DNA of 64,000 nucleotides from DATDAW01 sp036524675 (GCA_036524675.1 DATDBU010000113.1:62001-126000); one strand, 5' to 3'; shown: positions 9,134-18,493, numbered from the stretch's first letter. The notes: generated from the letters alone by a model not told the origin. Numbers and translations are program-made.

Positions 9134-10117
9134 TCACGGCCGATGTTTGTACGGGATCGCCTTCCGGATTTCAGGAGTTGGCTCGGGTGCAGCCACCAGA
9201 GTTTCTTCAGGGTACCTTTTGGTCGTCGGCCAGACAATGCGCCAGGGTTGGCGCTTCAGGGTGTCCGTTAGCTGATCCGCGTTTTTAGCGATGCTGGTGA
9301 GTTGCGGCGAAAGGTCGCCCAACATGAAATTAACTTTTCCAGCTGCGCTATTGAGCTCAACCGCAGTCGATTTGAAGTTGCTGAGGGCCACTTTCAGATC
9401 CCGTCCATCCTCAAGCTGAGCGGTGAATTTTTCGACGCTTTTAGCCGACCGATTCAGTGATTCGAGTGACTCGTTAAGGGACTTGCTGATTTTTCCATCC
9501 GAAGCAGAGAGTTGGACGAGATTGTCACCGAAGAGCTTAAACCGGTCCAGCGCCGCGTTGAACGACGAGCCCTGCGCCGTGATATCACCAATATTTTTGG
9601 CGGTAACACGAAGTTCCGCCAGGGTTTTGCGGGCGTCGGCGAGAACGGGCGTAATCTGGTCGAGCACACGCGGACCGAGCTCAGTCAAGTCCGGCGAACG
9701 TTCGCCAATGAAAACGTGACCGTTTTCCGCTAGACCGCTGGTTTCATCGCCATTTGTAAAATCGATGACCAGCTCCGCCAGAAGGCCATAGGCGATCATC
9801 CGCACGCGACATTCCTTGTAGACGAGCGCCGTTGCGTCGACACGGACGGTAATGAGCGCTTCGTAATTGGGTTTATCTATCGGACGATTTTTCACCGGAA
9901 CCGGTGACTGGAGCGCAACGATGGAACCCACTTTACGCCCAGCCAAAAGAACTGGCGCGCCGGGTTTGATCCCAGCGGCGTTGTCAACCTGGACCTGGTA
10001 CGTGTTGAGGGGTTTAAAAACCCCCGGAGCGCCAAGGTAAAGCATGACTCCCACCAGGACGCCGACCGTCAACACCACCAGGATACCGGTTCTTAGTTCG
10101 TAACGAGTGACTTGCAT
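9134..10117 (-). CDS. mlaD: MCE/MlaD-family periplasmic lipid-binding protein
   Basis: 327 residues with one N-terminal transmembrane anchor (about residues 10-30) followed by the MCE domain (G-I-K-P-G-A-P-V-L-L-A-G-R-K-V-G near residues 48-64), then a long helical/coiled-coil tail. MlaD-type proteins form a hexameric ring on the MlaFE transporter and move phospholipids between inner and outer membranes. Ends the minus-strand run mlaE-mlaF-mlaD. MlaB and MlaC are not seen, as in many non-proteobacterial Mla loci. Confidence 0.9.
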   Translation of the reverse strand: MQVTRYELRTGILVVLTVGVLVGVMLYLGAPGVFKPLNTYQVQVDNAAGIKPGAPVLLAGRKVGSIVALQSPVPVKNRPIDKPNYEALITVRVDATALVYKECRVRMIAYGLLAELVIDFTNGDETSGLAENGHVFIGERSPDLTELGPRVLDQITPVLADARKTLAELRVTAKNIGDITAQGSSFNAALDRFKLFGDNLVQLSASDGKISKSLNESLESLNRSAKSVEKFTAQLEDGRDLKVALSNFKSTAVELNSAAGKVNFMLGDLSPQLTSIAKNADQLTDTLKRQPWRIVWPTTKRYPEETLVAAPEPTPEIRKAIPYKHRP

Positions 10118-10144
10118 TTAGATGAGAGATCAGGCTGGCAACGT

Positions 10145-10906
10145 TCAATTCGCAAGAATGGGGCCGTCGGTGTCGCCGGAAAGAAATTGAGCAACGACGG
10201 AGTTCGTGGATTCCTTAAAACGAGCGGGCGTATCCTCCGCGATGACTTTCCCTTTGTAAATCATTGCCATCCGGGTGGCTATGCGGAAGGCGCTATCCAT
10301 TTCATGCGTCACGATAATGGAAGTGGCTCCGGTCTTTTCGGTGAGATCAATAATCAACTCGTCAATGACGGAACTGATGACGGGATCGAGCCCGGCGCTT
10401 GGTTCGTCAAAAAGAATCAATTCCGGATCGAGCATCAGGGCGCGTGCAAGGCCAATGCGCTTGCGCATACCGCCGGAGAGCTCGGCCGGCATAAGGTATT
10501 TGGAAGACGTCATGTCCACCATTTCGAGCTTCTCATCGACGAGGCGCTCGATTTCACCCTGGGTTTTGCGAGTCAATTCCTCGAGGGGCAAAGCGAGATT
10601 GTCGCGAACGTCAATGGAACTGATGAGAGCGGAATATTGATAAACCATGCCGATTTTCGAGCGGACTTGGTTGAGCTGCCGTCGACTCATCGTGGGAATC
10701 TCCTGGCCGTTGAATTTTACGGAACCCAAAGTCGGTTTCAAAATGCCGCAAATCAGCCGTAACAGGGTGCTCTTTCCGCTTCCCGACTGGCCGAGAACAA
10801 CCAGGCGATCATGTTTGGCGACATGAATCGTCAGCCCGTCAAGGACGACCTTTGGGCCAAATTGCAATTTTACATCTTCGATGGAAACCAGCGGAGCCTC
10901 GTTCAC
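10145..10906 (-). CDS. mlaF: ABC transporter ATP-binding protein, MlaF-type
   Basis: 253 residues with all ATPase motifs: Walker A GQSGSGKST, signature LSGGMRKRIGLARAL, Walker B LILFDEPSAGLDP and the switch histidine in I-V-T-H-E-M. The M-R-K-R form of the signature is typical of MlaF. Powers lipid transport through MlaE at the inner membrane. The GTG start overlaps the TGA of mlaE (GTGA), so the two are translationally coupled; mlaD follows after 27 bases. Confidence 0.93.
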   Translation of the reverse strand: MNEAPLVSIEDVKLQFGPKVVLDGLTIHVAKHDRLVVLGQSGSGKSTLLRLICGILKPTLGSVKFNGQEIPTMSRRQLNQVRSKIGMVYQYSALISSIDVRDNLALPLEELTRKTQGEIERLVDEKLEMVDMTSSKYLMPAELSGGMRKRIGLARALMLDPELILFDEPSAGLDPVISSVIDELIIDLTEKTGATSIIVTHEMDSAFRIATRMAMIYKGKVIAEDTPARFKESTNSVVAQFLSGDTDGPILAN

Positions 10907-11700
10907 GGCAGCGTCTGTGAGAGAATGATATTCGCCAGCGTGTCGAAACCAATGACCGTTGTAATGGCAACGACTACACTGGACGTCGTCGCCGTGCCGA
11001 CACCCGCCGCTCCACCTTCGACAGCCAAACCTTTAAAACAGGAAACAAGCCCAATGATCATTCCGAAAAGCACGCTCTTGATGATGCCGGTGGAAATGTC
11101 TTTAAGCTCAATACTCTCGAGGATAAGATCTTTGCAGTATTCCGGCGAGATATTTAACACATACCAAGAAATAAATACGGTTCCCGCTAATGCGGCAAGC
11201 GTTGCCACAACGGAGAGGCAAGGCATTAGCAGAGTCACCGCCATCAGGCGGGGAGCAACGAGGAACCGCAACGGACCGATTCCCATGGCCTCAAGGGCTT
11301 CGACTTCTTCCGAAACCGTCATGGTTCCGAGTTCGGCCGTGTAAGCTGCTCCAATTCGTGCGGCAATCACGATGCCAGTGAGAAGCGGACCGAGCTCCCG
11401 AGTGAACGCTATGGCGACAAGGCCAGGCACAAACCGTTCGCTTCCGAATTTTTGCAACTGATAGCCCGTCAACAGCGCCATGGTTAGCCCGAGAAAAAGC
11501 GAGACCATCGCCGTGAGGGGCACTGAACCAACGCCGGCTCGATCCGTTTGTGCAAAAAACATCGCCGGCCGAAAGGGCATGCGCCCGCGCCGCACGTTGT
11601 CCGACATCTCGGCGATGGTATTGATCAGCAGCCAGACAACACTGCTGACTATCTGTAAAAATCGGCGCGTGTGGTGGCCGATACCTTCAATTAAGTACAA
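10903..11700 (-). CDS. mlaE: MlaE-type ABC transporter permease
   Basis: About 265 residues with five to six membrane helices and the MlaE-family core (F-T-R-E-L-G-P-L-L-T-G-I-V-I-A-A-R-I-G-A, E-E-V-E-A-L-E-A-M-G). I choose the TTG at 11700 as the start because AGGAG lies 8 bases before it and the protein then opens with the family-like Y-L-I-E-G-I-G; a TTG at 11754 is the alternative and would nearly touch the RRM gene. Membrane part of the MlaFED lipid transporter. Confidence 0.88.
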   Translation of the reverse strand: MYLIEGIGHHTRRFLQIVSSVVWLLINTIAEMSDNVRRGRMPFRPAMFFAQTDRAGVGSVPLTAMVSLFLGLTMALLTGYQLQKFGSERFVPGLVAIAFTRELGPLLTGIVIAARIGAAYTAELGTMTVSEEVEALEAMGIGPLRFLVAPRLMAVTLLMPCLSVVATLAALAGTVFISWYVLNISPEYCKDLILESIELKDISTGIIKSVLFGMIIGLVSCFKGLAVEGGAAGVGTATTSSVVVAITTVIGFDTLANIILSQTLP

Positions 11701-11763
11701 GGTTCCATCTCCTGGGCGCGTAAGATAACGTCCAGCGACCTGATCGCAACCCAATGCGTTCCT

Positions 11764-12228
11764 CTACTCTTCTTCGAAATCCCGTTGCGGTCGAGGACCA
11801 CGATGTTTTTCTTTCTCCCGACGTCCGCCGCCCCGGCTGTTGCTGCCATCAGTCCAGCCACCTGCGCGACCGCCACCTCCTCCACTTCCGCCGTACGGTC
11901 TGAACCCGCCACCGCTACCTCCCTGAGGACGGTTGCCTGCCCCTCCTCCTCCCTGTGGACGAAACCCGCCAGGACGTTCCTCACGTGGACGTGCTTCAGT
12001 GACTGCCAGGGGCCGGCCCTCGTGAGTCTTCCCATTCAACTCGGAGATCGCTTTGTCGCCGTCCGCATCCGACTCCATGGTTACAAAACCGAAACCACGG
12101 GATTTCCCCGTCAATCGATCAAGGATCAGTTTAACCTCTTTGACTGGCCCGATTTGCGCGAAGATGTCTTCGAGATCGTTTTCAGTAACGTGAAACGCGA
12201 GGTTTGCGACGTATAGCTTGTTGCCCAT
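11764..12228 (-). CDS. RRM-type RNA-binding protein with Gly-rich tail
   Basis: 154 residues: one RNA-recognition motif (RNP2 LYVANL at 5-10, RNP1 KSRGFGFVTM at 42-51) followed by a ~70-residue tail of glycine, arginine, proline and glutamine (RPQGGGG, GGFRPYGGSGGGGG) ending in acidic residues. Such small glycine-rich RRM proteins (Rbp) of cyanobacteria and PVC bacteria resemble plant cold-shock GRPs and bind single-stranded RNA. Lies just upstream of mlaE on the same strand, though a functional tie to lipid transport is not implied. Confidence 0.9.
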   Translation of the reverse strand: MGNKLYVANLAFHVTENDLEDIFAQIGPVKEVKLILDRLTGKSRGFGFVTMESDADGDKAISELNGKTHEGRPLAVTEARPREERPGGFRPQGGGGAGNRPQGGSGGGFRPYGGSGGGGGRAGGWTDGSNSRGGGRREKEKHRGPRPQRDFEEE

Positions 12229-12354
12229 GTGTGACTTTAACTAAGACGAGGAAAGAACGGGTTGAGACAGCCGCTCAAAGAATTTGGCTGAGGGAAGGAG
12301 GGAAAATCAAACTGGAAAAAACAGATCGTCCGAGCGAATCGCGTGATGAATTCC

Positions 12355-12786
12355 TTATTTGCCAATATCTTCGTTCCAGAGTTCGGGGTTCTCGCGGATA
12401 AACTTCTCCATCATTTCGTAACACTCCGGCAAGTCGAGATCAATGACCTCAACGCCATGCGCCCGCATAAATTCCGGGCCGCCTGGGAAAGTCCGACTCT
12501 CTCCGACAATCACTTTTTTGATACCGAATTGCACTACCGCTCCCGAGCACAGATAGCACGGCATCAGCGTGGAATAGATCGTCGTATTGTGAAAACTCCC
12601 GATTCGGCCAGCGTTACGCAGGCAATCGATCTCTGCATGGGTAATCGGGTCGCCATCCTGAACGCGCTTGTTGTGACCGGATGCGATCAATTTGCCATCG
12701 CGCGCCAGCGAGGACCCGATGGGAATACCACCTTCTGCCAACCCCTTTTTGGCCTCTTCGATTGCAACGCGCATAAACTCGTCCAT
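12355..12786 (-). CDS. Fungal-type (Fcy1-like) cytosine deaminase family protein
   Basis: 143 residues of the cytidine-deaminase fold with zinc ligands H50-A-E52 and P76-C-Y-L-C80. The sequence matches the yeast cytosine deaminase pattern rather than tRNA-adenosine or riboflavin deaminases: G-G-I-P-I-G near residue 20, G-H-N near 38, and a C-terminus ...W-N-E-D-I-G-K resembling the yeast ...W-F-E-D-I-G-E. Likely converts cytosine to uracil for pyrimidine salvage. Bacterial cytosine deaminases are usually the unrelated CodA type. The substrate is inferred from family resemblance only. Confidence 0.8.
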   Translation of the reverse strand: MDEFMRVAIEEAKKGLAEGGIPIGSSLARDGKLIASGHNKRVQDGDPITHAEIDCLRNAGRIGSFHNTTIYSTLMPCYLCSGAVVQFGIKKVIVGESRTFPGGPEFMRAHGVEVIDLDLPECYEMMEKFIRENPELWNEDIGK

Positions 12787-12857
12787 AAAGTGCGAGGTGA
12801 AATAACGGGAAAAAAGCGCTTATTCCAAGCGAAAAATTTTCGAAAGAACGTGCTGGC

Positions 12858-13523
12858 CTATTCGTCGCGCTTTGCCCCCGTAACAGCGGCATAAGTCTTG
12901 GATGGCTGCAAACGAGCCATTGCAACCATAGTTAGTGCCTTTTTGACTTTTTCACGAACAACCGTGATGCGCGAACCAACCGGAAGCATCTCGTAAACAG
13001 CAATAACGTCGGCTGATTTCATCCGAATGCAGCCGAAACTGGCTGGTTTCCCAATATTTCGCTCCTCTGGCGTGCCATGAATGTAAATGAAACGCTTGTA
13101 AGCATTCCGATTGTCAGGCTCGTTACCGCCCAACCAGAGAATGCGGGTAACGATAGGGTCCCGTCCCGGCGCATTGGGTCGGAGAATTTCGCGGGTCGGC
13201 ACCCGGCGGCGGAAAACCGTTCCAGAGGGAACGCGATCTCCAATTTTTCTTGCCACATGCATCACGCCAAGCGGAGTAGTCCAGCTCCCATGCCGATCGC
13301 CGAGCCCAAACTTGGAAGTTGATACCGGAAACGCGGCAATTTTTTTTCCGTTTTCCATGACAACTAACTTCTGCTCGGCAACACTGACGAAGGCCTCGCG
13401 TGGAGGTGGAAGGAACGCTGGAGGAGATGCTTGGCGGGGGGCAACCGGGACGGATTTCGAAGCTTGGGCGTGTCCCCATGCGACCGTAGATACAAGGAAG
13501 ATGACCCCCCAAATTCTTGGCAT
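12858..13523 (-). CDS. L,D-transpeptidase (YkuD family), exported
   Basis: 221 residues from ATG 13523, with a signal peptide (MPRIWGVIFLVSTVAWGHAQ). A Pro-rich linker leads into a YkuD catalytic domain with the HG-x(14)-GC-I-R motif: His149 in H-G-T-P-E-E-R and catalytic Cys165 in F-G-C-I-R-M. Forms 3-3 peptidoglycan cross-links or attaches proteins to the wall. Just downstream of a membrane glycosyltransferase gene on the same strand. A second YkuD protein is at 57816-58943. Confidence 0.88.
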   Translation of the reverse strand: MPRIWGVIFLVSTVAWGHAQASKSVPVAPRQASPPAFLPPPREAFVSVAEQKLVVMENGKKIAAFPVSTSKFGLGDRHGSWTTPLGVMHVARKIGDRVPSGTVFRRRVPTREILRPNAPGRDPIVTRILWLGGNEPDNRNAYKRFIYIHGTPEERNIGKPASFGCIRMKSADVIAVYEMLPVGSRITVVREKVKKALTMVAMARLQPSKTYAAVTGAKRDE

Positions 13524-13555
13524 GTGCGTCCTTAACCAGATTTCGCGCCCAAAAA

Positions 13556-15067
13556 TCAAGCAGGAACTGCATCCGGCGGTTCATCTCTGTCTGTCGCGAG
13601 ACTCATACGGGGCATCCATTGCGCGAACGAATTGATCGCCACATAGGAAAATCCAACCTGGAAAAGCAGCAAAAATGGCAGAGTAAAAAACTGCTGGTGT
13701 TGGATGGCATGCAGGACAAACAGCGTGAAATAGATCGCGAACGCCAACTCGACCAACGGCAGGAGATTTTTGATTGGCATATAGCGGCTAGCCCGCCACC
13801 CCTGGCCCTTGCGCTCGATGCCATATTTTGGTGTCCGGTTAAAACCCGTCTGATGGTTAAAAACCGCCTCAAGAACCGCTTTGGCATTGTTGAGCGAAAG
13901 CCCAATGCCGAGCGCAAGCAGCAACGGCAGCAACAGCATCTGGCGAAGCCAGGATTTCGGATGCAAATGGACCTGCGCGCACAGGTAAAAAATTGCCACC
14001 GATCCGGATGCAGCGACGAAAATGGGCAGATCGATCAGGAAAAAATACCACCAGCCTTGCAGGCCAACGCCTCCGCTCGGATGCAACAGCACGCACAGGC
14101 CGGCGAGCAGGAGATAAGCGAAATTGGACGTCAAATGTGCAGTCGCCTCCAGCTTGATCACGAACGGCAGATTGCTTCTCCAAATCATCGGCAGGATTTT
14201 TTTGCAGGTCTGAATAGATCCCTTAGTCCAGCGGTGCTGCTGGGACTTGAAACCATTCATGTCTACGGGCAGTTCCGCCGGCGTTACCACGTCCTTCATG
14301 AAAACAAAGCGCCAGTCTTTCATCTGGGCCCGGTAACTGAGGTCCAGGTCCTCGGTGAGCGTGTCGTGCTGCCAGCCGCCAGCGTCTTCGATGCAAGTCC
14401 GCCGCCAAATACCTGCTGTGCCGTTGAAATTGAAAAATCGCCCGCTGCGGCTCCGCGCGGTTTGCTCCAGCAAGAGATGGCCATCCAGAAACATGGCCTG
14501 GACCCGCGTCAGCAATGAATAGGTGCGGTTGATGTGACCCCAGCGGGTCTGAATCATTCCGACTTTCGGATCCGTAAAGAAGTGGATCGATTTCTGCAGA
14601 ATATCCGGCGTCGGCACGAAATCGGCATCCAGGATAAAAACAAATTCCCCTTTCGTTGTTTTCAGACCTTCTTCGAGCGCACCGGCCTTAAAACCGACTC
14701 GATTTTCACGTCGGACGACCTCAACATCCCAGCCTTCCTTACGCATCGCGGCCACTTCTTCATCGATCACTCCAACGGTTTCATCCGTCGAATCGTCCAG
14801 AACTTGTACTTGAAGCAACTCACGTGGGTAGTCGATCTGCGCCACAGATTGGAGCAGCCTTTTCGCGACATAAAACTCATTGAAGATCGGCAACTGAATG
14901 GTCACCTTCGGCAACTTCTCAAACCGGCCGAGCGGCTTCGGGTCATGCTTCCGATGCTTGAGAAACAAGTAAATAATGGAATATCGATGTATCCCATACA
15001 GGGAGAGGCCAATGAGCACCGTCAGGTAGCAAATGGTCCATAAAATGTAGCCCAAGTTCACATGCAT
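13556..15067 (-). CDS. Processive family 2 glycosyltransferase, CslA/mannan-synthase-like
   Basis: 503 residues. N-terminal membrane helices (about 5-35), a GT2 catalytic domain with all processive-synthase motifs (DDSTDET 91-97, DAD 147-149, TED 238-240, QQHRW 276-280), then four or more C-terminal helices (about 305-480). The VQVLDDSTDET and FNGTAGIWR patterns match plant CslA glucomannan synthases and their bacterial relatives, as opposed to BcsA, and no PilZ domain is present. It should polymerise a beta-linked hexose from a nucleotide sugar and extrude it across the inner membrane. Product unknown. Confidence 0.82.
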   Translation of the reverse strand: MHVNLGYILWTICYLTVLIGLSLYGIHRYSIIYLFLKHRKHDPKPLGRFEKLPKVTIQLPIFNEFYVAKRLLQSVAQIDYPRELLQVQVLDDSTDETVGVIDEEVAAMRKEGWDVEVVRRENRVGFKAGALEEGLKTTKGEFVFILDADFVPTPDILQKSIHFFTDPKVGMIQTRWGHINRTYSLLTRVQAMFLDGHLLLEQTARSRSGRFFNFNGTAGIWRRTCIEDAGGWQHDTLTEDLDLSYRAQMKDWRFVFMKDVVTPAELPVDMNGFKSQQHRWTKGSIQTCKKILPMIWRSNLPFVIKLEATAHLTSNFAYLLLAGLCVLLHPSGGVGLQGWWYFFLIDLPIFVAASGSVAIFYLCAQVHLHPKSWLRQMLLLPLLLALGIGLSLNNAKAVLEAVFNHQTGFNRTPKYGIERKGQGWRASRYMPIKNLLPLVELAFAIYFTLFVLHAIQHQQFFTLPFLLLFQVGFSYVAINSFAQWMPRMSLATDRDEPPDAVPA

Positions 15068-15198
15068 GTGACTGATTTCGAATTGATTACCCGCAAACCG
15101 CGAAAGTCCGCGACATGATGCCTATTCCGTTTTCTCGGTCAAGCGCAAATCTAACTGTCGCGACGCTGTTGCAGGGCAGCCAAAGAGGTGGTGTTTGC

Positions 15199-16002
15199 AT
15201 GTTCTTAGTATTTTTCGGCCTCTGGTTGACGCCGCCTGCCGCCAGTTACGCAGAAACCGAGCCAACGAGCCAACATGAAAAAGAAGAGTTGGGCATCAAC
15301 GAATACACAACGCCTTCCATTGAAGGCCTCTTTCGACATCTGGATTTCTTTGCTCCAATTCCCGTCGATTCGATCGCGCGGCCATTGAAAACTCGATCTT
15401 CTCCAAATCGTGTCCTGCAGGCTCTGGAGTTTGGTTCGATGATTGCGGACGGTTTTCTTTTGGTGGAGGAGCAAAAAAACGCGGAAATCCAGAATTTCGG
15501 ACGTGAATTGCTCCGTCGAGCCCGCAGCTTGGGCGTCGGAACGGAAATTTCGCAGCACGCGCAGAGTCTGATGGATCTCGGGCGTAACGCAGAATGGCCC
15601 GAGTTACGTCAGGAACTCATCGCCACCCAACAGTCCGTGGAGAAGGCGCTGATCGAATTGCGCGACGACGAACTGGCCCACATGATCAGTCTCGGAGGAT
15701 GGTTTCGAGCACTAGAGTTCGCGAGTGCCTCTGTCGTGGCGAAGTTTTCACCCGAGAAGGCACTGGGTTTGGCGAACGTGGAATTGCTGGATTACTACAT
15801 AGACCGCATGGAAACGCTCAGCCCGAGTCTGCGAGCAACCCCCACTATTACGCTTCTGCTCGACAACTTGCGCTCCGTGCGCATGATCGTCGCCCGGCCA
15901 AGCATTTCACCGGAAGACGCACAACATGTTTTTAAACTCGCACAGGACGCCAATCGAGCAATTCGCAACGATCCCCCTGCACCCGTGCCCAGCCGAAACT
16001 GA
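15199..16002 (+). CDS. Exported helical protein of unknown function
   Basis: 267 residues from ATG 15199, chosen because GAGGTGG lies about 8 bases before it and the protein then begins with a clean signal peptide (MFLVFFGLWLTPPAASYA). An upstream ATG at 15115 is possible. The mature part is predominantly alpha-helical, with an N-terminal F-F-A-P-I-P-V and repeated L/E/R-rich helices; no cysteines in the mature part and no enzyme motif recognised. Sits 15 bases before mpl on the same strand, so possibly co-transcribed. Looks like a lineage-restricted envelope protein. Confidence 0.6.
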   Translation: MFLVFFGLWLTPPAASYAETEPTSQHEKEELGINEYTTPSIEGLFRHLDFFAPIPVDSIARPLKTRSSPNRVLQALEFGSMIADGFLLVEEQKNAEIQNFGRELLRRARSLGVGTEISQHAQSLMDLGRNAEWPELRQELIATQQSVEKALIELRDDELAHMISLGGWFRALEFASASVVAKFSPEKALGLANVELLDYYIDRMETLSPSLRATPTITLLLDNLRSVRMIVARPSISPEDAQHVFKLAQDANRAIRNDPPAPVPSRN

Positions 16003-16017
16003 CTAGGATCGCACTTA

Positions 16018-17451
16018 ATGCACAGAGACATCCAAAACATTCATTTCATCGGCATTTGCGGTACGGCAATGGGTTCGGTTGCCGCAGCCCTTCAGGAACA
16101 GGGTTACCGCGTCACCGGTTCGGACGCGAACGTTTACCCCCCGATGTCCACATTTCTCGAGACTCGCGGTATTGCACTATCCAGCGGATTCAGCCCCGAA
16201 AATCTGCCTGCGGACGTTGACTTGGTTGTGGTCGGAAATGCAATCAGCCGTGGAAATCCGGAGCTGGAAGCTGTGCTGAATCGCAAGCTGTACTATCTGT
16301 CGCTGCCCGAAACGTTGAAGGAGTTTTTCCTGCGCGGACGGCGCAATCTGGTCGTTACGGGCACCCATGGAAAAACGACGACAACGACGTTGCTTGCGTG
16401 GATTTTCGAGAAGGCTGGACGCTCGCCGGGTTACATGATCGGCGGAATTCCGAAAAACCTCGAAGAGCCGGCACGACTAGCACCGTCGGAGCATTTTATT
16501 ATCGAAGGCGACGAATATGACACAGCGTTTTTCGACAAGCGATCCAAGTTCGTCCATTACCTGCCGGAGGTCGTGATCGTGAACAATATCGAGTTTGATC
16601 ACGCGGATATTTTTGAAGATCTGGACGCGATCAAACTGAGCTTTCGCCGGCTGTTGAACATCGTGCCCGGGAATGGCGCAGTTTTGGTCAATGCGGATGA
16701 TCCAAACGCCCTCGACGCCGCGTCGAGATGCCCTGCGCCAGTGATAAAAGTCGGTTTTGCGACCAATGCGGACCGGCGGATTACCGATGTGGTTTACGAA
16801 ACTGACGGGGCGGATTTTTCACTGCTCGGGACACGGTTTACGCTGCCAATGGTCGGTGAATTTAACATCCGCAATGCCGCAATGGCCATTTCGGCAGCGT
16901 ATTTTTTCGGTATTCCCCTCGATGAAATCGCGGAAGCGGTGGCTAGTTTTGAAGGTGTCAAACGCCGGCAGGAAATTCGCGGCGAGATCGGTGGCGTGAA
17001 AGTGATTGAAGATTTTGGACATCACCCCACGGCCATCCGGCAAACGCTGGCCGGACTCCGGGTGCAATATCCCGGAGCGCGCATATGGGCCCTCTTCGAA
17101 CCGCGATCCAACACTACCCGGCGGGCCGTTTTTCAGCAGTCCCTCCCAGACGCCCTCGCGGGTGCGGATGGCGTCTATCTCGCGCAGGTCGCTCGTCTGG
17201 AACAGCTTCCCGAAAGCGACCGGCTAAACCCCGAAAAAGTCGTCGCCACTCTCAATGCCCGCGGCATCCCGTCAGCATACCGCCCCAACGCTGCCAGTAT
17301 TGTTGCCGATCTGATCCCGAAAACGGCCCCCGGAGATCTCATTGTCGTCTTCAGCAACGGTGGCTTTGATAACATTTACGAGAAGCTTCTCCAAGGGCTG
17401 GAGGCGAAAAACGCCACTGAAGCCGCCCCCCAGTACAGCATCGCTCGCTAG
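16018..17451 (+). CDS. mpl: UDP-N-acetylmuramate:L-alanyl-gamma-D-glutamyl-meso-diaminopimelate ligase
   Basis: 477 residues of the Mur-ligase family: N-terminal Rossmann domain starting H-F-I-G-I-C-G-T-A-M-G, ATP loop GTHGKTTTT near residue 118, central domain with I-E-G-D-E-Y-D-T-A-F and N-N-I-E-F-D-H-A-D, and C-terminal domain with D-F-G-H-H-P-T-A-I and E-P-R-S-N-T. The HHPTA and EPRSNT elements are characteristic of Mpl rather than MurC. Mpl re-attaches recycled murein tripeptide to UDP-MurNAc, so this organism recycles peptidoglycan. Confidence 0.92.
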   Translation: MHRDIQNIHFIGICGTAMGSVAAALQEQGYRVTGSDANVYPPMSTFLETRGIALSSGFSPENLPADVDLVVVGNAISRGNPELEAVLNRKLYYLSLPETLKEFFLRGRRNLVVTGTHGKTTTTTLLAWIFEKAGRSPGYMIGGIPKNLEEPARLAPSEHFIIEGDEYDTAFFDKRSKFVHYLPEVVIVNNIEFDHADIFEDLDAIKLSFRRLLNIVPGNGAVLVNADDPNALDAASRCPAPVIKVGFATNADRRITDVVYETDGADFSLLGTRFTLPMVGEFNIRNAAMAISAAYFFGIPLDEIAEAVASFEGVKRRQEIRGEIGGVKVIEDFGHHPTAIRQTLAGLRVQYPGARIWALFEPRSNTTRRAVFQQSLPDALAGADGVYLAQVARLEQLPESDRLNPEKVVATLNARGIPSAYRPNAASIVADLIPKTAPGDLIVVFSNGGFDNIYEKLLQGLEAKNATEAAPQYSIAR

Positions 17452-17464
17452 CCCTGTCCCACGA

Positions 17465-18493
17465 TTACCTCGCGAATGGCTCGATAATGTGGTCCAAATA
17501 CTCGCCAATGCTCTTTAGCCCGGCCGTGTAACGGTTTGATGGAACGACACTGAGACCTTCGCTGGCCTCACGAACCATCCGCCGGGCAGTATTCGCAGCG
17601 GCCCGCATCGCGCCGTGGCGGCTAACGGCTTCGATCAGTGCATCAATATCGCCATCGTCGCCCCGCAAAAGCTGCTCGCTGATCGCCTGATTCTCCTCAC
17701 CACGAGCGGTTTGCAGCAGGAAAATTAGCGGAAGCGTCAGTTTTCCTTTGCGAAGATCCGTCCCCAGCGTTTTGCCGGACTCTTTCTCGTCGCCAACTAT
17801 GTCGAGGCAATCGTCGTAAATCTGGTAGGCAGTACCGAGTTTCAAACCGAACTGCTTAAGCGCCGAAATGCTCGCCGGACTTGCCTCGCTCACGAAGGCG
17901 CCAAGTTCCGCTGCACAGGCGAATAACGCCCCTGTTTTCATCTCGACGATCCGGTAATAGTCGGCAGTACTCAATTTCAGGTCGAATCGACGCTGCGTCT
18001 GGATGATTTCGCCCGAGCAAACCTCCGTGACGGCTCCGGCGATCGTGCGCGAAATGGCATTGTCCGGAAAGCTGGCTGCAAGTTTCAGCGCGTGAGCGAA
18101 GAGACAGTCGCCAAGTAAAACGCTAATAGTATTCCCCCACTTGGCGTTCGGAGTCGGCTGATCCCTTCTGCGATCCGCTCCGTCGATGATGTCATCATGG
18201 ACAAGTGTCGCGATGTGGATCATTTCCAAAATCGTCGCGATCTCGATGTGGGATGACGTAATTTTACCGGTTGCGCCGCCTGCGAGGATGGCGAGCGCCG
18301 GGCGCAAATGTTTGCCTGTGTTGTCGCAGGCGTATGCCACATATCCTTCAACAGCCGGATCAAATGAGCGTGCTTGTTCGCGGATTCGCTGTTCGACCGT
18401 GTAAAGATGCGGGTTGATTAGGTCGAAGGTTTGTTTAAGACCGAATTTCGTTGCCGGGGGGATGTGATGCCGTGAATCCGTGAATTTTTTCAC
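17465..18493 (-). CDS. Trans-polyprenyl diphosphate synthase (IspB-like)
   Basis: 342 residues from a GTG start. Both aspartate-rich motifs of trans-isoprenyl diphosphate synthases are intact: L-V-H-D-D-I-I-D (about residue 95) and Y-D-D-C-L-D-I-V-G-D (about 225), with G-K-x-L-R-P upstream and G-K-T-L-G-T-D-L-R-K-G-K-L-T-L-P after it. Residues before the first motif are small (A-T-L), suggesting a long-chain (octaprenyl/nonaprenyl-type) product for quinone side chains. Convergent with mpl, separated by 13 bases. Confidence 0.87.
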   Translation of the reverse strand: MKKFTDSRHHIPPATKFGLKQTFDLINPHLYTVEQRIREQARSFDPAVEGYVAYACDNTGKHLRPALAILAGGATGKITSSHIEIATILEMIHIATLVHDDIIDGADRRRDQPTPNAKWGNTISVLLGDCLFAHALKLAASFPDNAISRTIAGAVTEVCSGEIIQTQRRFDLKLSTADYYRIVEMKTGALFACAAELGAFVSEASPASISALKQFGLKLGTAYQIYDDCLDIVGDEKESGKTLGTDLRKGKLTLPLIFLLQTARGEENQAISEQLLRGDDGDIDALIEAVSRHGAMRAAANTARRMVREASEGLSVVPSNRYTAGLKSIGEYLDHIIEPFAR

